A DNA stretch of 64,000 bases from Winogradskyella eximia (lineage in GTDB: Bacteria > Bacteroidota > Bacteroidia > Flavobacteriales > Flavobacteriaceae). A program made the translations under genes and the position numbers. Position 1 is the stretch's first letter. The number at the start of each line of letters is the position of its first letter. This document shows positions 50,115 to 59,822 of the stretch, in pieces. The stretch covers positions 676,085 through 740,084 of the forward strand of contig NZ_QRDV01000001.1 of the NCBI RefSeq assembly GCF_003386165.1, in the 5' to 3' direction. The notes under the pieces were generated by a model. That model was not told where the DNA came from, ran no database searches, and saw nothing but the letters and a program-made list of their open reading frames with translations.

Positions 50115-51516
50115 GTTGAACAAAATCGTTTAAGGTGAAATTATTAGGGAACAACTCTGTAAAATGTGCGAAAAACAATTGTCTTGCAAGCAAACGTTTA
50201 TAGTCGGTTGTTCCTCTAACATCGCTAATTGGACTAATTTCCTTTTGAAGTATCTCGTTAGCTTCTAATATCGTTTCTGAACTCAGTGGTTTTCCTGTTA
50301 AAAAAGCTGAGGTATTGTGTAAATACTTCGGAATTGCAGCAACACCACCAAGAGAGACATGAGCTTCTGAAATGGTGTCATTTTCAACTGATAAATGTAT
50401 AGCTGAATTGACACTTGCAATATCTAAATGGGTGCGTTTACAGACTTTTTCAAAATTGAAAAAAAACTCTGCTGTAGGTAATTTAAAGCTGATTTCTTTT
50501 AGAAGTTCACCTTCCTTTAAATCGAATTTTTTATAACCTTGATAGAAGTTTTTTAGAGCAATATGTCTCTCTTTTTGATTTTGATTTGTAATAGTAATAT
50601 CACTATTTAAAGCTAAAAAGAATATGGTCATATCACCAATTGGTGAGGCATTAACTAAATTTCCACCTAAGGAAGCCATGTTTCTAATTTGCTCTGAAGA
50701 GACTAGTTTTAAGTGTTTTCTTAAATTTGGTAAAATGCTGTTTAACTCTGTGTGATTCCATAAATCAGAAACGGTTGAGTTGGTTCCGATGGTACAAATT
50801 CCGTTTTCAATTGTAATTCCTTTTAAATAATCTTTCTCGGCAATTAGATGCACGTCGTTATCCGCTAAGTGATCTGCTTTTTGGACGTATAAGTCTGTTC
50901 CTCCAGAAACATATTTTCCTTTGGGTTGATTTATATATTTTCCTTCAATATCTTTTAAACGTTGTGGAATGCTTTCGAAATATTCTGGAATAAATCCATT
51001 TTCAATTAACCATTTAAAAGAATTTTTTTCTTGATGCTCTAGTTTTTCAACCACTTGATGTGCAGCTTTTTCAATGGCTTTATAACCTGTACATCTACAA
51101 ATGTTTCCACTAATAGCGTCAATGGCATTGCTGTAATTGTTTTCTGAATTAGATAAGGCAAAGCCAGTTAGAGCAACGACAAAGCCTGGTGTGCAAAATC
51201 CGCATTGGGTAGCGTAATTTGCTTTCATGGCTTCTTGAGCTGTGGTGAGTTTGTGTTTTAGATTGGTGCCTTCAACCGTTACAATATGTTTGCCGTGCGC
51301 ATTTCCTAAAGGTGAAATACATGAAGTAATACTTTGGTATTCCATCGTATCGTCGTTTAGTGTACCGACCAAAAGTGTGCAAGCACCACAATCGCCTTCA
51401 CGACAACCAATTTTGGTTCCTGTTAAGCGTTGTTGGTAACGTACAAAATCCAGTAAAGTGGTTCCGGAATGTTCCGATGTTTTAATGGTTTTGTTATTTA
51501 GGATGAAGGTGATCAT
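50107..51516 (-). CDS. xdhA: Xanthine dehydrogenase, Fe-S/FAD subunit
   Basis: A 469-residue subunit with two [2Fe-2S] domains and an FAD domain. The first cluster cysteines are C38, C43 and C46 (GCREGDCGACTL), joined by a fourth near 66; the second uses CGFCTPGF and GNICRCTGY. The FAD domain (about 185-370) has KYVSGGTDLYVQK, ASLGGNLVNASPIGD. It delivers electrons from the molybdenum subunit to NAD. The 8-bp overlap with xdhB indicates coupled translation. A repeat region lies between it and the guanine deaminase gene. Confidence 0.93.
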   Translation of the reverse strand: MITFILNNKTIKTSEHSGTTLLDFVRYQQRLTGTKIGCREGDCGACTLLVGTLNDDTMEYQSITSCISPLGNAHGKHIVTVEGTNLKHKLTTAQEAMKANYATQCGFCTPGFVVALTGFALSNSENNYSNAIDAISGNICRCTGYKAIEKAAHQVVEKLEHQEKNSFKWLIENGFIPEYFESIPQRLKDIEGKYINQPKGKYVSGGTDLYVQKADHLADNDVHLIAEKDYLKGITIENGICTIGTNSTVSDLWNHTELNSILPNLRKHLKLVSSEQIRNMASLGGNLVNASPIGDMTIFFLALNSDITITNQNQKERHIALKNFYQGYKKFDLKEGELLKEISFKLPTAEFFFNFEKVCKRTHLDIASVNSAIHLSVENDTISEAHVSLGGVAAIPKYLHNTSAFLTGKPLSSETILEANEILQKEISPISDVRGTTDYKRLLARQLFFAHFTELFPNNFTLNDFVQHA

Positions 51517-51560
51517 GTTAGTTATTTCAATTATAAATGAATTAAAAATGTAACGATAGC

Positions 51561-51668
51561 GTCACTTCGAGTGAAATTCCCTTTTCAGAATTTTCTAACG
51601 AGAAGCTTTTTTTAATGACAAAAGTTCTCGATACATTTCGACTCAAAAGTCGAAACACTCGAACTGAC
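51561..51668. repeat. Large imperfect inverted repeat before xdhA
   Basis: GTCACTTCGAGTG (51561-51573) is the inverse of CACTCGAACTGAC (51656-51668) with one mismatch. Inside are a second pair, TTTCGACT with AGTCGAAA (about 51637-51652), and CGAGAA with TTCTCG. Flavobacterial genomes carry many elements of this GTCAGTTCGAGTG type. It fills the 164-bp gap between xdhA and guanine deaminase. Confidence 0.6.
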
Positions 51669-51680
51669 GTATTGGATTAT

Positions 51681-52154
51681 TTAGTATTCCGTTTTATCTA
51701 GCTTTTTAGTCCATTCTTGAAATGGCTCTAAAGCAATCTCGCGAGCTAATTGCTCAAAAGGAATACTACGTTCTGAGTATGGTAATGGAATTTCCTTGTA
51801 AATAAATTCATCATCAAAACCAATATTTGCAGCGTCTACTTGGTTACTTCCATAATATACTTTGTCTGGTCTCGCCCAATAAATAGCGCCTAAACACATT
51901 GGACAAGGCTCGCAAGAGGTGTAAATTTCACAACCATCTAGTTGAAAAGAATCCAAGTTTTTACAAGCGTCTCTAATCGCTGTAACTTCAGCATGAGCCG
52001 TTGGGTCGTTAGTAGAGGTAACTTTGTTATTTCCGCGTCCTACAATTTTTCCGTCTTTAACAACGACACAACCAAATGGTCCTCCTTCGTTGTTGTTCAT
52101 TCCTTTTAAAGCTGCGTTTACAGCTTCTTTCATGTATTGTTCTTTATCTGTCAT
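51681..52154 (-). CDS. guaD: Guanine deaminase (cytidine deaminase fold)
   Basis: A 157-residue zinc deaminase that turns guanine into xanthine, the substrate of the xanthine dehydrogenase encoded beside it. The motif HAEVTAIRDAC holds the zinc His54 and catalytic Glu56, and CEPCPMC holds the zinc ligands C84 and C87. The tail PFQEWTKKLDKTEY matches the domain-swapped C-terminus of the B. subtilis GuaD type, so guanine rather than tRNA adenosine is the likely substrate. It is separated from xdhA by 164 bp of repeats. Confidence 0.9.
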   Translation of the reverse strand: MTDKEQYMKEAVNAALKGMNNNEGGPFGCVVVKDGKIVGRGNNKVTSTNDPTAHAEVTAIRDACKNLDSFQLDGCEIYTSCEPCPMCLGAIYWARPDKVYYGSNQVDAANIGFDDEFIYKEIPLPYSERSIPFEQLAREIALEPFQEWTKKLDKTEY

Positions 52155-52260
52155 ATATAATTGTTGTCTGTTTTTGAAACCTATGTTTCAATAAAGATAT
52201 TAAATTCAAATATAATAAGGTATTTGCAATTGTATAGGATTGCTTCGGTTTATCACATAA

Positions 52261-54543
52261 TTAAAACGAATAGCCAATAGCGAAGTTAAGCACAGGTTCG
52301 TCATATTTAAAATCGAAGCGTTTTCCTGGTGCTAATGACGGATCGTGGAAAGGTGCTGCCAAATCGAAACGAATAACAAAACCTTGTACATCAATATGCA
52401 ACCCAAATCCGGCACCCATACCTAATTCATTGATGAAGTTAGAGGTGAATTTATCTTCTCCGTCAAACACAGAATTGGATTTAGAGTTCCAGACATTTCC
52501 AGCATCGGCAAATACCGCTCCTTTAAAATATGAAACTATAGGAAAACGATATTCTACATTGGCTTCTAGTCTAATATTTCCGGTTTGATCCCAATAGGTT
52601 ACATCGTCGTTATTGCTATCGTCATTGTAAGTTCCTGGTCCTAAAGAGCGCGTTTTAAAAGCTCTAACACTATAAGGACCACCTGAAAAATATTGCTTTA
52701 CATACGGAATAACATCCGAGTTTCCATAAGGTAAGCCGTAGCCAGCAAATAATCGTGTTGCTAAGGTTTGTGCTCTATCTTTACCGAAGTTAAGATGGAA
52801 TCTTAAATCCAAATCGGCTTTAGCATATTGCGCATATTGCAATCCTAAAAATTCTTTAGGTTCGCCAGAAGTGGTTTCTTTTCCTAGTAAACTAATCGAA
52901 TTACCTGCAACATCTAAAGTTGTGTTTAGGTAAAACTGATTAGGATCGTTAGCATCTACCATTTCGTTATAGGTAAATGAAAAGGTCATACCTGAAATAA
53001 ATTGCTGATCGAAACTTTGTTGTAAGTATGAATTTTCGTCTAAAATAGCTTCAAATTCAGCAGTGGTATTTGAAAGTCTAGTGTAGCTTACGGAAATAGG
53101 ATTAAATTGATAGGTTATAAATCTATTAGCATTCCAAGAGTACCCAAACTGTCCAGTTCCTGAGAGTAAAGTGTACAATTCACTCCGATTCAAATAATTA
53201 AGTCCAATACTTGTTTTTGTTTTTGGGATGGAATATTTAAAGAAATCCGTATTAATTTTTACAGGAAATAAAACACGAGGGAAAATGAGTTCCGTTGTTA
53301 GACCTAACTCTACACTGCTAAGTCCTGTGTTGTCTCCACTGATAAATTGCGATTCGTAACCAACATTTGTACTAATGTTAAACGTTTCACCACCATTAAA
53401 CACATTACGATTACTGTAGGTTAGTGCTAAATGAGGTCCTGTATAGTTATTGGATTTGGTGACGGCTTGCAATTCGGCACGGACGGCACGTTTAGTTAAT
53501 GGTGATAAAAAAATATTGGTTTCAAGAATACCTAAACTGTCTGTGAGTAGCGAATCAACTTCTTTATATTGAATGTTAACATATTTATACGCACCAATTT
53601 TAGATAAACGTCTGGCGGTATTTTTAGAATTTTCAGGACTGTAGAGATCTCCTTCATTTAGTGTAATAAATTCATCGAGGAATTTAGGTTTTATAAACAG
53701 TGTATCCTGTATGTAATTCTTATTGTTGAACCGTTCTGTTTTGGCGTATGTGGAATCTTGTAAGTCGTAATTAGCAAATACATTTATCTTTGAAATACGG
53801 TAAGGAATAGTCGCTTTTTTAGGAACTTCAGCTTTCAATTTTAAAAATAAATCGAAGCGTTTATTGTCGTATTGATTTGTATCTGCTTCAAAAATGAAAA
53901 AATCGGGATTGAGGTTATAATAGCCTTTTTTCTTTAGTTGCTCATCAATACGTTGGCGTTCTAATTTCATATTAGACAAATCGAAACGCATGCTTTTTTG
54001 AAATGGGGATTTGTCGGTTTCCTTTTTTACATCTTCATAGAGTGGTGACGGCATAGAATCGATCTGAAAACGTTCCATTTTATATGGTTCCGTGATTTTT
54101 AGTTTATAATTGATGGACGCCTCAATCTCTTTTTCTTCAAAAGCGGAAGTTGCAGTGCTATAGAAAAATCCTTTATTTTCTAGGCGATTTCTTAATACGT
54201 CTTCAATCTCAAAGGGTTCTACACTAGATTGATAAACAGGTTTTTCTCCTATTTGTTTATATAGCCATCTGTTGAGAAACCCTGGGTTTTTCTTTTGCAT
54301 TTTGTAATAATAATACAAGCCTAAATGCATTCCCAAGAACTTAGAATTTGGTTCAGGTCTTAAAACGGTTTCTAATTCTGTTTTTAGTTCGTCTTCATTT
54401 TTTATGATAGAATCCGATTCAATTTCAATTTTAGCACCAGTGTATAAACGTTCGCCTTCAGGAATGTGTTTTTTTATACTGCATGAGTATAAAATCATTC
54501 CTAAGAAAATAAAAGAGATACTATGTTTTAAGATTCTTTTCAA
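52261..54543 (-). CDS. tamL: TamL-type outer-membrane lipoprotein (Omp85 family)
   Basis: A 760-residue member of the Omp85 family, the Bacteroidota lipoprotein counterpart of TamA. The lipobox LYSC ends at Cys21. Three POTRA-like domains (about 30-300) precede a barrel whose last strands carry GAVFADAGNVWNSKS and the C-terminal LNFAIGYSF. It works with TamB, encoded 2 bp upstream, in moving lipids or proteins between inner and outer membrane. The operon order tamB-tamL is the standard Bacteroidota arrangement. Confidence 0.88.
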   Translation of the reverse strand: MKRILKHSISFIFLGMILYSCSIKKHIPEGERLYTGAKIEIESDSIIKNEDELKTELETVLRPEPNSKFLGMHLGLYYYYKMQKKNPGFLNRWLYKQIGEKPVYQSSVEPFEIEDVLRNRLENKGFFYSTATSAFEEKEIEASINYKLKITEPYKMERFQIDSMPSPLYEDVKKETDKSPFQKSMRFDLSNMKLERQRIDEQLKKKGYYNLNPDFFIFEADTNQYDNKRFDLFLKLKAEVPKKATIPYRISKINVFANYDLQDSTYAKTERFNNKNYIQDTLFIKPKFLDEFITLNEGDLYSPENSKNTARRLSKIGAYKYVNIQYKEVDSLLTDSLGILETNIFLSPLTKRAVRAELQAVTKSNNYTGPHLALTYSNRNVFNGGETFNISTNVGYESQFISGDNTGLSSVELGLTTELIFPRVLFPVKINTDFFKYSIPKTKTSIGLNYLNRSELYTLLSGTGQFGYSWNANRFITYQFNPISVSYTRLSNTTAEFEAILDENSYLQQSFDQQFISGMTFSFTYNEMVDANDPNQFYLNTTLDVAGNSISLLGKETTSGEPKEFLGLQYAQYAKADLDLRFHLNFGKDRAQTLATRLFAGYGLPYGNSDVIPYVKQYFSGGPYSVRAFKTRSLGPGTYNDDSNNDDVTYWDQTGNIRLEANVEYRFPIVSYFKGAVFADAGNVWNSKSNSVFDGEDKFTSNFINELGMGAGFGLHIDVQGFVIRFDLAAPFHDPSLAPGKRFDFKYDEPVLNFAIGYSF

Positions 54544-54545
54544 GT

Positions 54546-57500
54546 TTAATTCTTTTTCTGTTCCATGCTTTCGTCTGTTGCTTCTTGCTGTTTTTCTTGT
54601 GCCCTTTTCTCGGCTTCGGATTTTGCTTTCTTTTCTTTTTTAGAGCGTAAAATAGCATCCCAAAGTTCGCTAAATTGGTTGAATTCTTTTGTAAATATTA
54701 AACTAATACCACTCACTATGGTTTGGCCATCTATTACATTTTCAAATTCACTTTTTCTAAAACCTTTTAGTCGGTATCTGCCATCTTCTGTTAACGCATA
54801 TTCTAAGCTTACATTACCAATTACAGGTGTTTCCTCATCAGTGCTACTGCTGCCTTGTATATCAACGTCACTACCAACACTAACCGTTAATCTGTCGTTA
54901 AACAATTTTTTCTTTGCTGCGATTTCTAACTCGGTACGGTCGGTTGGTGAATCGCCTTGATAATCGGTGTAGCTGTTAAGTCCAAAATCGAGTTCGATAC
55001 CAGTACTACCTAATATTTTATCAGAAAATGTATTCAGCTGATCGGATACCGCATCATTTAAATTGTCTCTTGCAATTGTAGCAAAGCCTCCGTCACTACC
55101 ATCACTACCAGAATCTGGATAAAAACGATTGAGCACTAAAAGTGAAAAGACTTGGCGATTCAATTCTCCTTCTTGCTGGTTGACTTGTTGTACTCTAGAA
55201 TATACTTGTCCGCTAATGGCACCTTGGTCTTCTTCCGGCATATCTAAGCCAAATGAAATTTTAGGTTGTAATAATTCGCCATCAATATTGAGGTAGACAT
55301 TAAAAGGTAAAACTTCTTGGTATTTAGTTTTTACGGATGAATCTGAACCAGAAATTTGCGAAGCCATTAGTCCGTAAGCTGAAGTATCTAAATTGTATAT
55401 GGCGCGTATATCTAGTTTCGCATCAAACGGATCGCCAGACCAAGTGACACGACTGCCTTGAGCAATTAAGAATTTTCGATTCACTAAATTGTAGAGGTTG
55501 AGTTCGTAATGTCCTTCTGAAATTTCATAGGCACCAGTGAGTGTGATTCGCCCATTTGGTTTCATGGTGAACACAAAATCGCCTTCACCTGAAATTTTAA
55601 AATTATCTCCAGTTTCTTCATCTATAATTATAGTGACTGCTGCGTTTTTTCCAACGTTGAATAATGCCGAAATATCAAAACCTTTAATTGTTGCTGTTTG
55701 TTCTTCAGTTTGGGTGAGAATAGCATCTCGATTTTCACGATTAACAAATACAACAACTCCATCACGTTCCTCTACACTGGCTACTGATGAAGGTAGTACA
55801 TAAGTGAGATCTGTATCGGAACCTAAAGTAAGTTTGGCGTCTAATTTTGGGATTTGTAAATCGCCAGTTAGTTTAGCATTGGCGTCAAAAGTAACTTTGC
55901 CGTAAAATTCTTCGTTATCTTCTTTAGTGGCATTTAAGACTTGAAAATTGGAGGTTTTTACACTTAAATCGAAGGTTGGATTAATAAAACTCTCGGTACC
56001 AGCCTTACCAGAAAGTACTAAGGCGTTATTGTTTTCATCACGAATGGTGAAATCTTTCATTGAAAGGCCATCATTATTTATACTTAATGTTTCCTTAGCC
56101 ATACTAAATTTAGTGTTCAGTTTAGCGACATTGAAACCAGCATTATTAAATGTTATGGAGCCATCGTATTTTAAATCTGATGTTGAACCTGTAACTTTAA
56201 AAGCACCAGAAAAACTACCATCAGCATCTTTAATTTCACCCATAGATAAGGTGTTGAGTGCTTGTATTTTGAATTCGTTGATATTAAAATCGAGATCGAG
56301 ATTTGCTATGTTGTTAGTGACAGTGTAATCACCGACGAGATCAAAATCAATATCACCACCTTTTAGTCCAGCATTAAAAGCATAACTATTGTCGTCCAAT
56401 GAATTTCCATTCACGCTTAAAGTCCCTAAATCGGTTTTAAGCATGTTTAATTGTTCAATACTTAAATCGGCTAAAATACCAGCATTGGTAAACGGATCTT
56501 CAAGAATAAAATTACCATTCAGTTGTCCGGTTGCTAATTCGGCTTCTGGATTTAAATAATTAAAGACGGCATTGATGTCAAAATTCTCGAATTCAATGGC
56601 AATATGCTCTTTTGAAATGTCTTCTAGTTTATCTGTAATCGCAATGGATTGATTATTTTGGTTGATTTTAAAGTTATTAAATTCGAGATGCTTATCTGTT
56701 AGGATGATTTCATTGTCTTCAGGAATTAACCATTTCTCTTTATTGAGAATTAAGCTATCTGGATTTACTGTAAATCTTAAACGCTCTCTGCTGCCAGTTA
56801 TTTTGGTGTTGACATTCATGAGCTGCTCTCCTTGATGATAGCCCAAAAAGTTAAGCGCTAATTCGTTGTTGGTTTGGTGACCAGTTATGATGGTTTTAGG
56901 CACATCTAACGGACCAGCAGTGATGTTTTTAAAACCTAGATTAAAATTGAAATTTTCTTTGTCTGTATCCATAGAAAAAGCAAGACTGTCCAATTTATTG
57001 CCACTATAGTTAATATGTGGCGCTGTAATATTTGCTTGTAGTTGTCGCGCTTTTTCGTTGAAATCCACAGCCACGTTAATGGTGTCTAAACCTTGAACAT
57101 TAACTAAGAAGACGTCATTCAGTAAAGGGGATTGCGAAATTTTACCTTTAAGGTTTAGGTTTACAAAATCACTAATTGTGTCTGAGACATTTTCATCTCT
57201 ATAAAAATAACTTAAAACGTGGCGTTTAATCGCTTTACTAAACGTTTGAGGATTGGTGTTTGACTTTAAATCAAGATCTAAAATGTTGTTTTTAACAGAA
57301 ACCGAAGTCGTGTCTGTATCCACATGCGCCATGGCTTTAATATCACCTATTAAATAACTTCTATTGTCATACACAACAACACCGTTGTCAATGTTAGCGC
57401 TAGCATCGTAAGTTTCACCATTACCTTTAAAATCTACAGTGACATTCATAGCCGTTTTAATATTACGACTCATTACACCAAGGGCTTCTAGGTTGGCGCC

Positions 57501-59630
57501 AATAACGTTAATTTTGACTTTAGCTTCAGGTGAAATAGAATCTAAAACCACAAAAGCATCTAGGTTCGCATTGAGATTACTGTCTTTGTATTGCGACTGA
57601 ATATTTCCTGTTCCGTTTTTAATATCACCATTAAGATGAAGATCTTTTATGGCATAATTATTAAGTTGAAATTCAGAAATAGTAGTATCCAAAATGGCAT
57701 CGAGCGTGTTAATGGTGTTTCCACTTCCTTCAGATGTAAGAGTAAGACTTAGTGTCCCAAATTGCGGATTGTTAAGCAATTCATTTACTTTATAATCTTC
57801 AATAGCGACTGTAGCATTAAACGCAATTTTATCCGTGTTTTTATAACTACCACCAATAGTCGCAAGGCCTTGAGAGCTTGTTAGTTTTGCTTTTGCTGAA
57901 ATATCTTGTGGGTTGCCTTTGAGTTGTGCTACAAATTTCACGTCATTTGGAAAGCTAATTCCTAAGTCTTCCTCATTTACAAACTGAATTAAATCAGAGC
58001 GTTTTGTAACTGCTAAAAACTGTGGAATATCAAATTGAAGTGTTTCAGGATTGGTGACGTTTTGAAGCGTTCCTTTAGTGGAGATTTTTGTTGAATTTCC
58101 CCAGTTAAGTTCTGCTTTATTCAAATTAATTGATGCTAAAGTTCCGGAAGCATTTAGTTTTCCTAAAACTAGTTTTTTGCTTAATTTATTGAGGTATTCG
58201 TTATTTTTTAAATCAGGTTGAAATTTGAAAATCTCTGTCAATGAGAGTTGAAAGGCTGGGAGGTTTAAGTTGACCTTAGTAGTTTCAGGAGCTTCTATTA
58301 ATTTTGAAAGTGACTGATACTCTAAATGCGCATCACCTGAAATTGAATTGTTATTTAATTTGAATTTTAAATCCTCCAAACGCATATCTTGGTCTGTAGC
58401 GTTGAAATTAACAGCCAATTGATTAAGGTTTAATCCTGAATATTCGTTAAAATTTAGTTGTTCTAAATCTAGTGTCGCTTTTTTATCTTTTAAAGAAATA
58501 TCTTTAGCTTGAAGCGTAAAATTTGAAAGTGCAATGGCATTCGGGTTGAAAATGTCTTTTGTAGGTTTTGCATTACCAACGCTATAATTAATGTGATTGT
58601 TTTCAAAATCAATGGATGAGATATTAATTGTTAGTTGTGGCCAATCAAAAGTTGTGATGTCTGTTTTGACTTCGTCTGTAACTTCCTCTATTTTTTGTGT
58701 TAAGCCATTAATTTCAGCGTCTGTGGTTAAGCTGATTTTAGAATTTTTAAGCGTGATTTTTTTAAGATTGAAATCACTAGCTGCTAAATTTATGAGTGGT
58801 GATTCTGTTGAGAATTCCGAAATGTCAACATCTGCAATAAGTCGATCTGGTTGCGATTCGTAATAAGCAACGACATTGTTTAGCGCAATAGTTTCAAAAG
58901 CTAATTTTGGTAAAGGTGTATTTGAGGTTGTGGTGTCAATTGCCACTGGTTTTTGAATAAACTTGATATTAGCATCATTAAGTTCAATAGTTGAAGCATC
59001 AAAAATCATGTCTTCAATATTGGTGGTTTTCATATTAGCTTTCAACTTGCCAATTTTAAACCTCGAATCAATGCCTGCAACCGCATCATCAAAAATAACA
59101 TCAAAATTCTTGAAATTTAAGTTGCCTAAAACAAGGTTTAGTGGAGTAGAGGTGGTGTCTGTTGCAACGGTTGTAGTGTCGGTAGAAGCAAAAGCATCAA
59201 TTAGAAATTGAAAGTTATAACCTTCAATGCTATCTTTTCTAATCACATTAGCACGCAAGCCATCCCAATCTAAAGCATCGACTCCGATACCATTACCACT
59301 TATAATTTTAATTAGAGGCATATTAGCTTCCAATGATTTTGAATAGACTAAGGTGTCTCCTTTTTTGTCTTCGAGATATAAACCATCGAGTTGTATATCA
59401 CCGTCAAACGTTATAAAGAGTTTTTCAATGGCAACTTTTGTTCCTGTTTTATTTGAAACGAAGCTAACGACTTTGTCCACAATGATACCTTGTCCCCAAG
59501 GACTACGAACAAAAAAAATCACCAAAAATAAAAACAAAAGCAGACCTAACAGTACGCGAAGCGTTCTGCGAAACCAACGAAATTTTCGTTTTTTTTGTAT
59601 ATGAGGTTCTGTGTTTTCGATTTTATTCAA
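54546..59630 (-). CDS. tamB: Translocation/assembly module protein TamB
   Basis: A 1694-residue AsmA/DUF490-type protein. An N-terminal transmembrane helix (LLLFLFLVIFFV, about 30-45) is followed by a very long beta-rich region that forms a hydrophobic groove spanning the periplasm, and a C-terminal TamB domain (about 1290-1640) with IDGELLQPKISFGLDMPEEDQ. It starts at TTG 59630; a TGA lies two codons upstream in frame, and no ATG is near. The box TATCTTTG at 59635-59642 lies only 4 bp before the TTG, so the transcript would be nearly leaderless. TamL follows 2 bp after its stop. Confidence 0.9.
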   Translation of the reverse strand: MNKIENTEPHIQKKRKFRWFRRTLRVLLGLLLFLFLVIFFVRSPWGQGIIVDKVVSFVSNKTGTKVAIEKLFITFDGDIQLDGLYLEDKKGDTLVYSKSLEANMPLIKIISGNGIGVDALDWDGLRANVIRKDSIEGYNFQFLIDAFASTDTTTVATDTTSTPLNLVLGNLNFKNFDVIFDDAVAGIDSRFKIGKLKANMKTTNIEDMIFDASTIELNDANIKFIQKPVAIDTTTSNTPLPKLAFETIALNNVVAYYESQPDRLIADVDISEFSTESPLINLAASDFNLKKITLKNSKISLTTDAEINGLTQKIEEVTDEVKTDITTFDWPQLTINISSIDFENNHINYSVGNAKPTKDIFNPNAIALSNFTLQAKDISLKDKKATLDLEQLNFNEYSGLNLNQLAVNFNATDQDMRLEDLKFKLNNNSISGDAHLEYQSLSKLIEAPETTKVNLNLPAFQLSLTEIFKFQPDLKNNEYLNKLSKKLVLGKLNASGTLASINLNKAELNWGNSTKISTKGTLQNVTNPETLQFDIPQFLAVTKRSDLIQFVNEEDLGISFPNDVKFVAQLKGNPQDISAKAKLTSSQGLATIGGSYKNTDKIAFNATVAIEDYKVNELLNNPQFGTLSLTLTSEGSGNTINTLDAILDTTISEFQLNNYAIKDLHLNGDIKNGTGNIQSQYKDSNLNANLDAFVVLDSISPEAKVKINVIGANLEALGVMSRNIKTAMNVTVDFKGNGETYDASANIDNGVVVYDNRSYLIGDIKAMAHVDTDTTSVSVKNNILDLDLKSNTNPQTFSKAIKRHVLSYFYRDENVSDTISDFVNLNLKGKISQSPLLNDVFLVNVQGLDTINVAVDFNEKARQLQANITAPHINYSGNKLDSLAFSMDTDKENFNFNLGFKNITAGPLDVPKTIITGHQTNNELALNFLGYHQGEQLMNVNTKITGSRERLRFTVNPDSLILNKEKWLIPEDNEIILTDKHLEFNNFKINQNNQSIAITDKLEDISKEHIAIEFENFDINAVFNYLNPEAELATGQLNGNFILEDPFTNAGILADLSIEQLNMLKTDLGTLSVNGNSLDDNSYAFNAGLKGGDIDFDLVGDYTVTNNIANLDLDFNINEFKIQALNTLSMGEIKDADGSFSGAFKVTGSTSDLKYDGSITFNNAGFNVAKLNTKFSMAKETLSINNDGLSMKDFTIRDENNNALVLSGKAGTESFINPTFDLSVKTSNFQVLNATKEDNEEFYGKVTFDANAKLTGDLQIPKLDAKLTLGSDTDLTYVLPSSVASVEERDGVVVFVNRENRDAILTQTEEQTATIKGFDISALFNVGKNAAVTIIIDEETGDNFKISGEGDFVFTMKPNGRITLTGAYEISEGHYELNLYNLVNRKFLIAQGSRVTWSGDPFDAKLDIRAIYNLDTSAYGLMASQISGSDSSVKTKYQEVLPFNVYLNIDGELLQPKISFGLDMPEEDQGAISGQVYSRVQQVNQQEGELNRQVFSLLVLNRFYPDSGSDGSDGGFATIARDNLNDAVSDQLNTFSDKILGSTGIELDFGLNSYTDYQGDSPTDRTELEIAAKKKLFNDRLTVSVGSDVDIQGSSSTDEETPVIGNVSLEYALTEDGRYRLKGFRKSEFENVIDGQTIVSGISLIFTKEFNQFSELWDAILRSKKEKKAKSEAEKRAQEKQQEATDESMEQKKN

Positions 59631-59634
59631 GACT

Positions 59635-59642
59635 CAAAGATA
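59635..59642 (-). promoter_or_regulatory. Promoter -7 box directly before the tamB start
   Basis: Read on the minus strand, the sequence is TATCTTTG, a full match to TAnnTTTG. It sits 4 bp before the TTG start of tamB, which would place the transcription start at or just past the start codon. Confidence 0.4.
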
Positions 59643-59722
59643 TACGAGTAAAAGTATTATAATGGTCTTTAATACTAATAATATTAACGCTTTCAGATAA
59701 ATTTTTAACAATAGATCAAACT

Positions 59723-59809
59723 TTATTCGTTGAGATTTTGTTTTAAAAAGTCATGAGCTTTAATGAAAAAAGTATGATCAATAATTTTTATAGTTAAAGT
59801 GTGACTCAT
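59723..59809 (-). CDS. Possible 28-residue small protein
   Basis: A short frame, ATG 59809 to TAA, codes for a 28-residue peptide starting MSHTLTIKII and ending FLKQNLNE. It begins 13 bp after the stop of the DUF6493-like gene, in the 192-bp gap before tamB. The composition looks protein-like, but the length is too short for firm judgment. It could also be random. No ribosome-binding evidence can be given, since Bacteroidota rarely use Shine-Dalgarno sites. Confidence 0.2.
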   Translation of the reverse strand: MSHTLTIKIIDHTFFIKAHDFLKQNLNE

Positions 59810-59822
59810 TTTTAATACGTCA

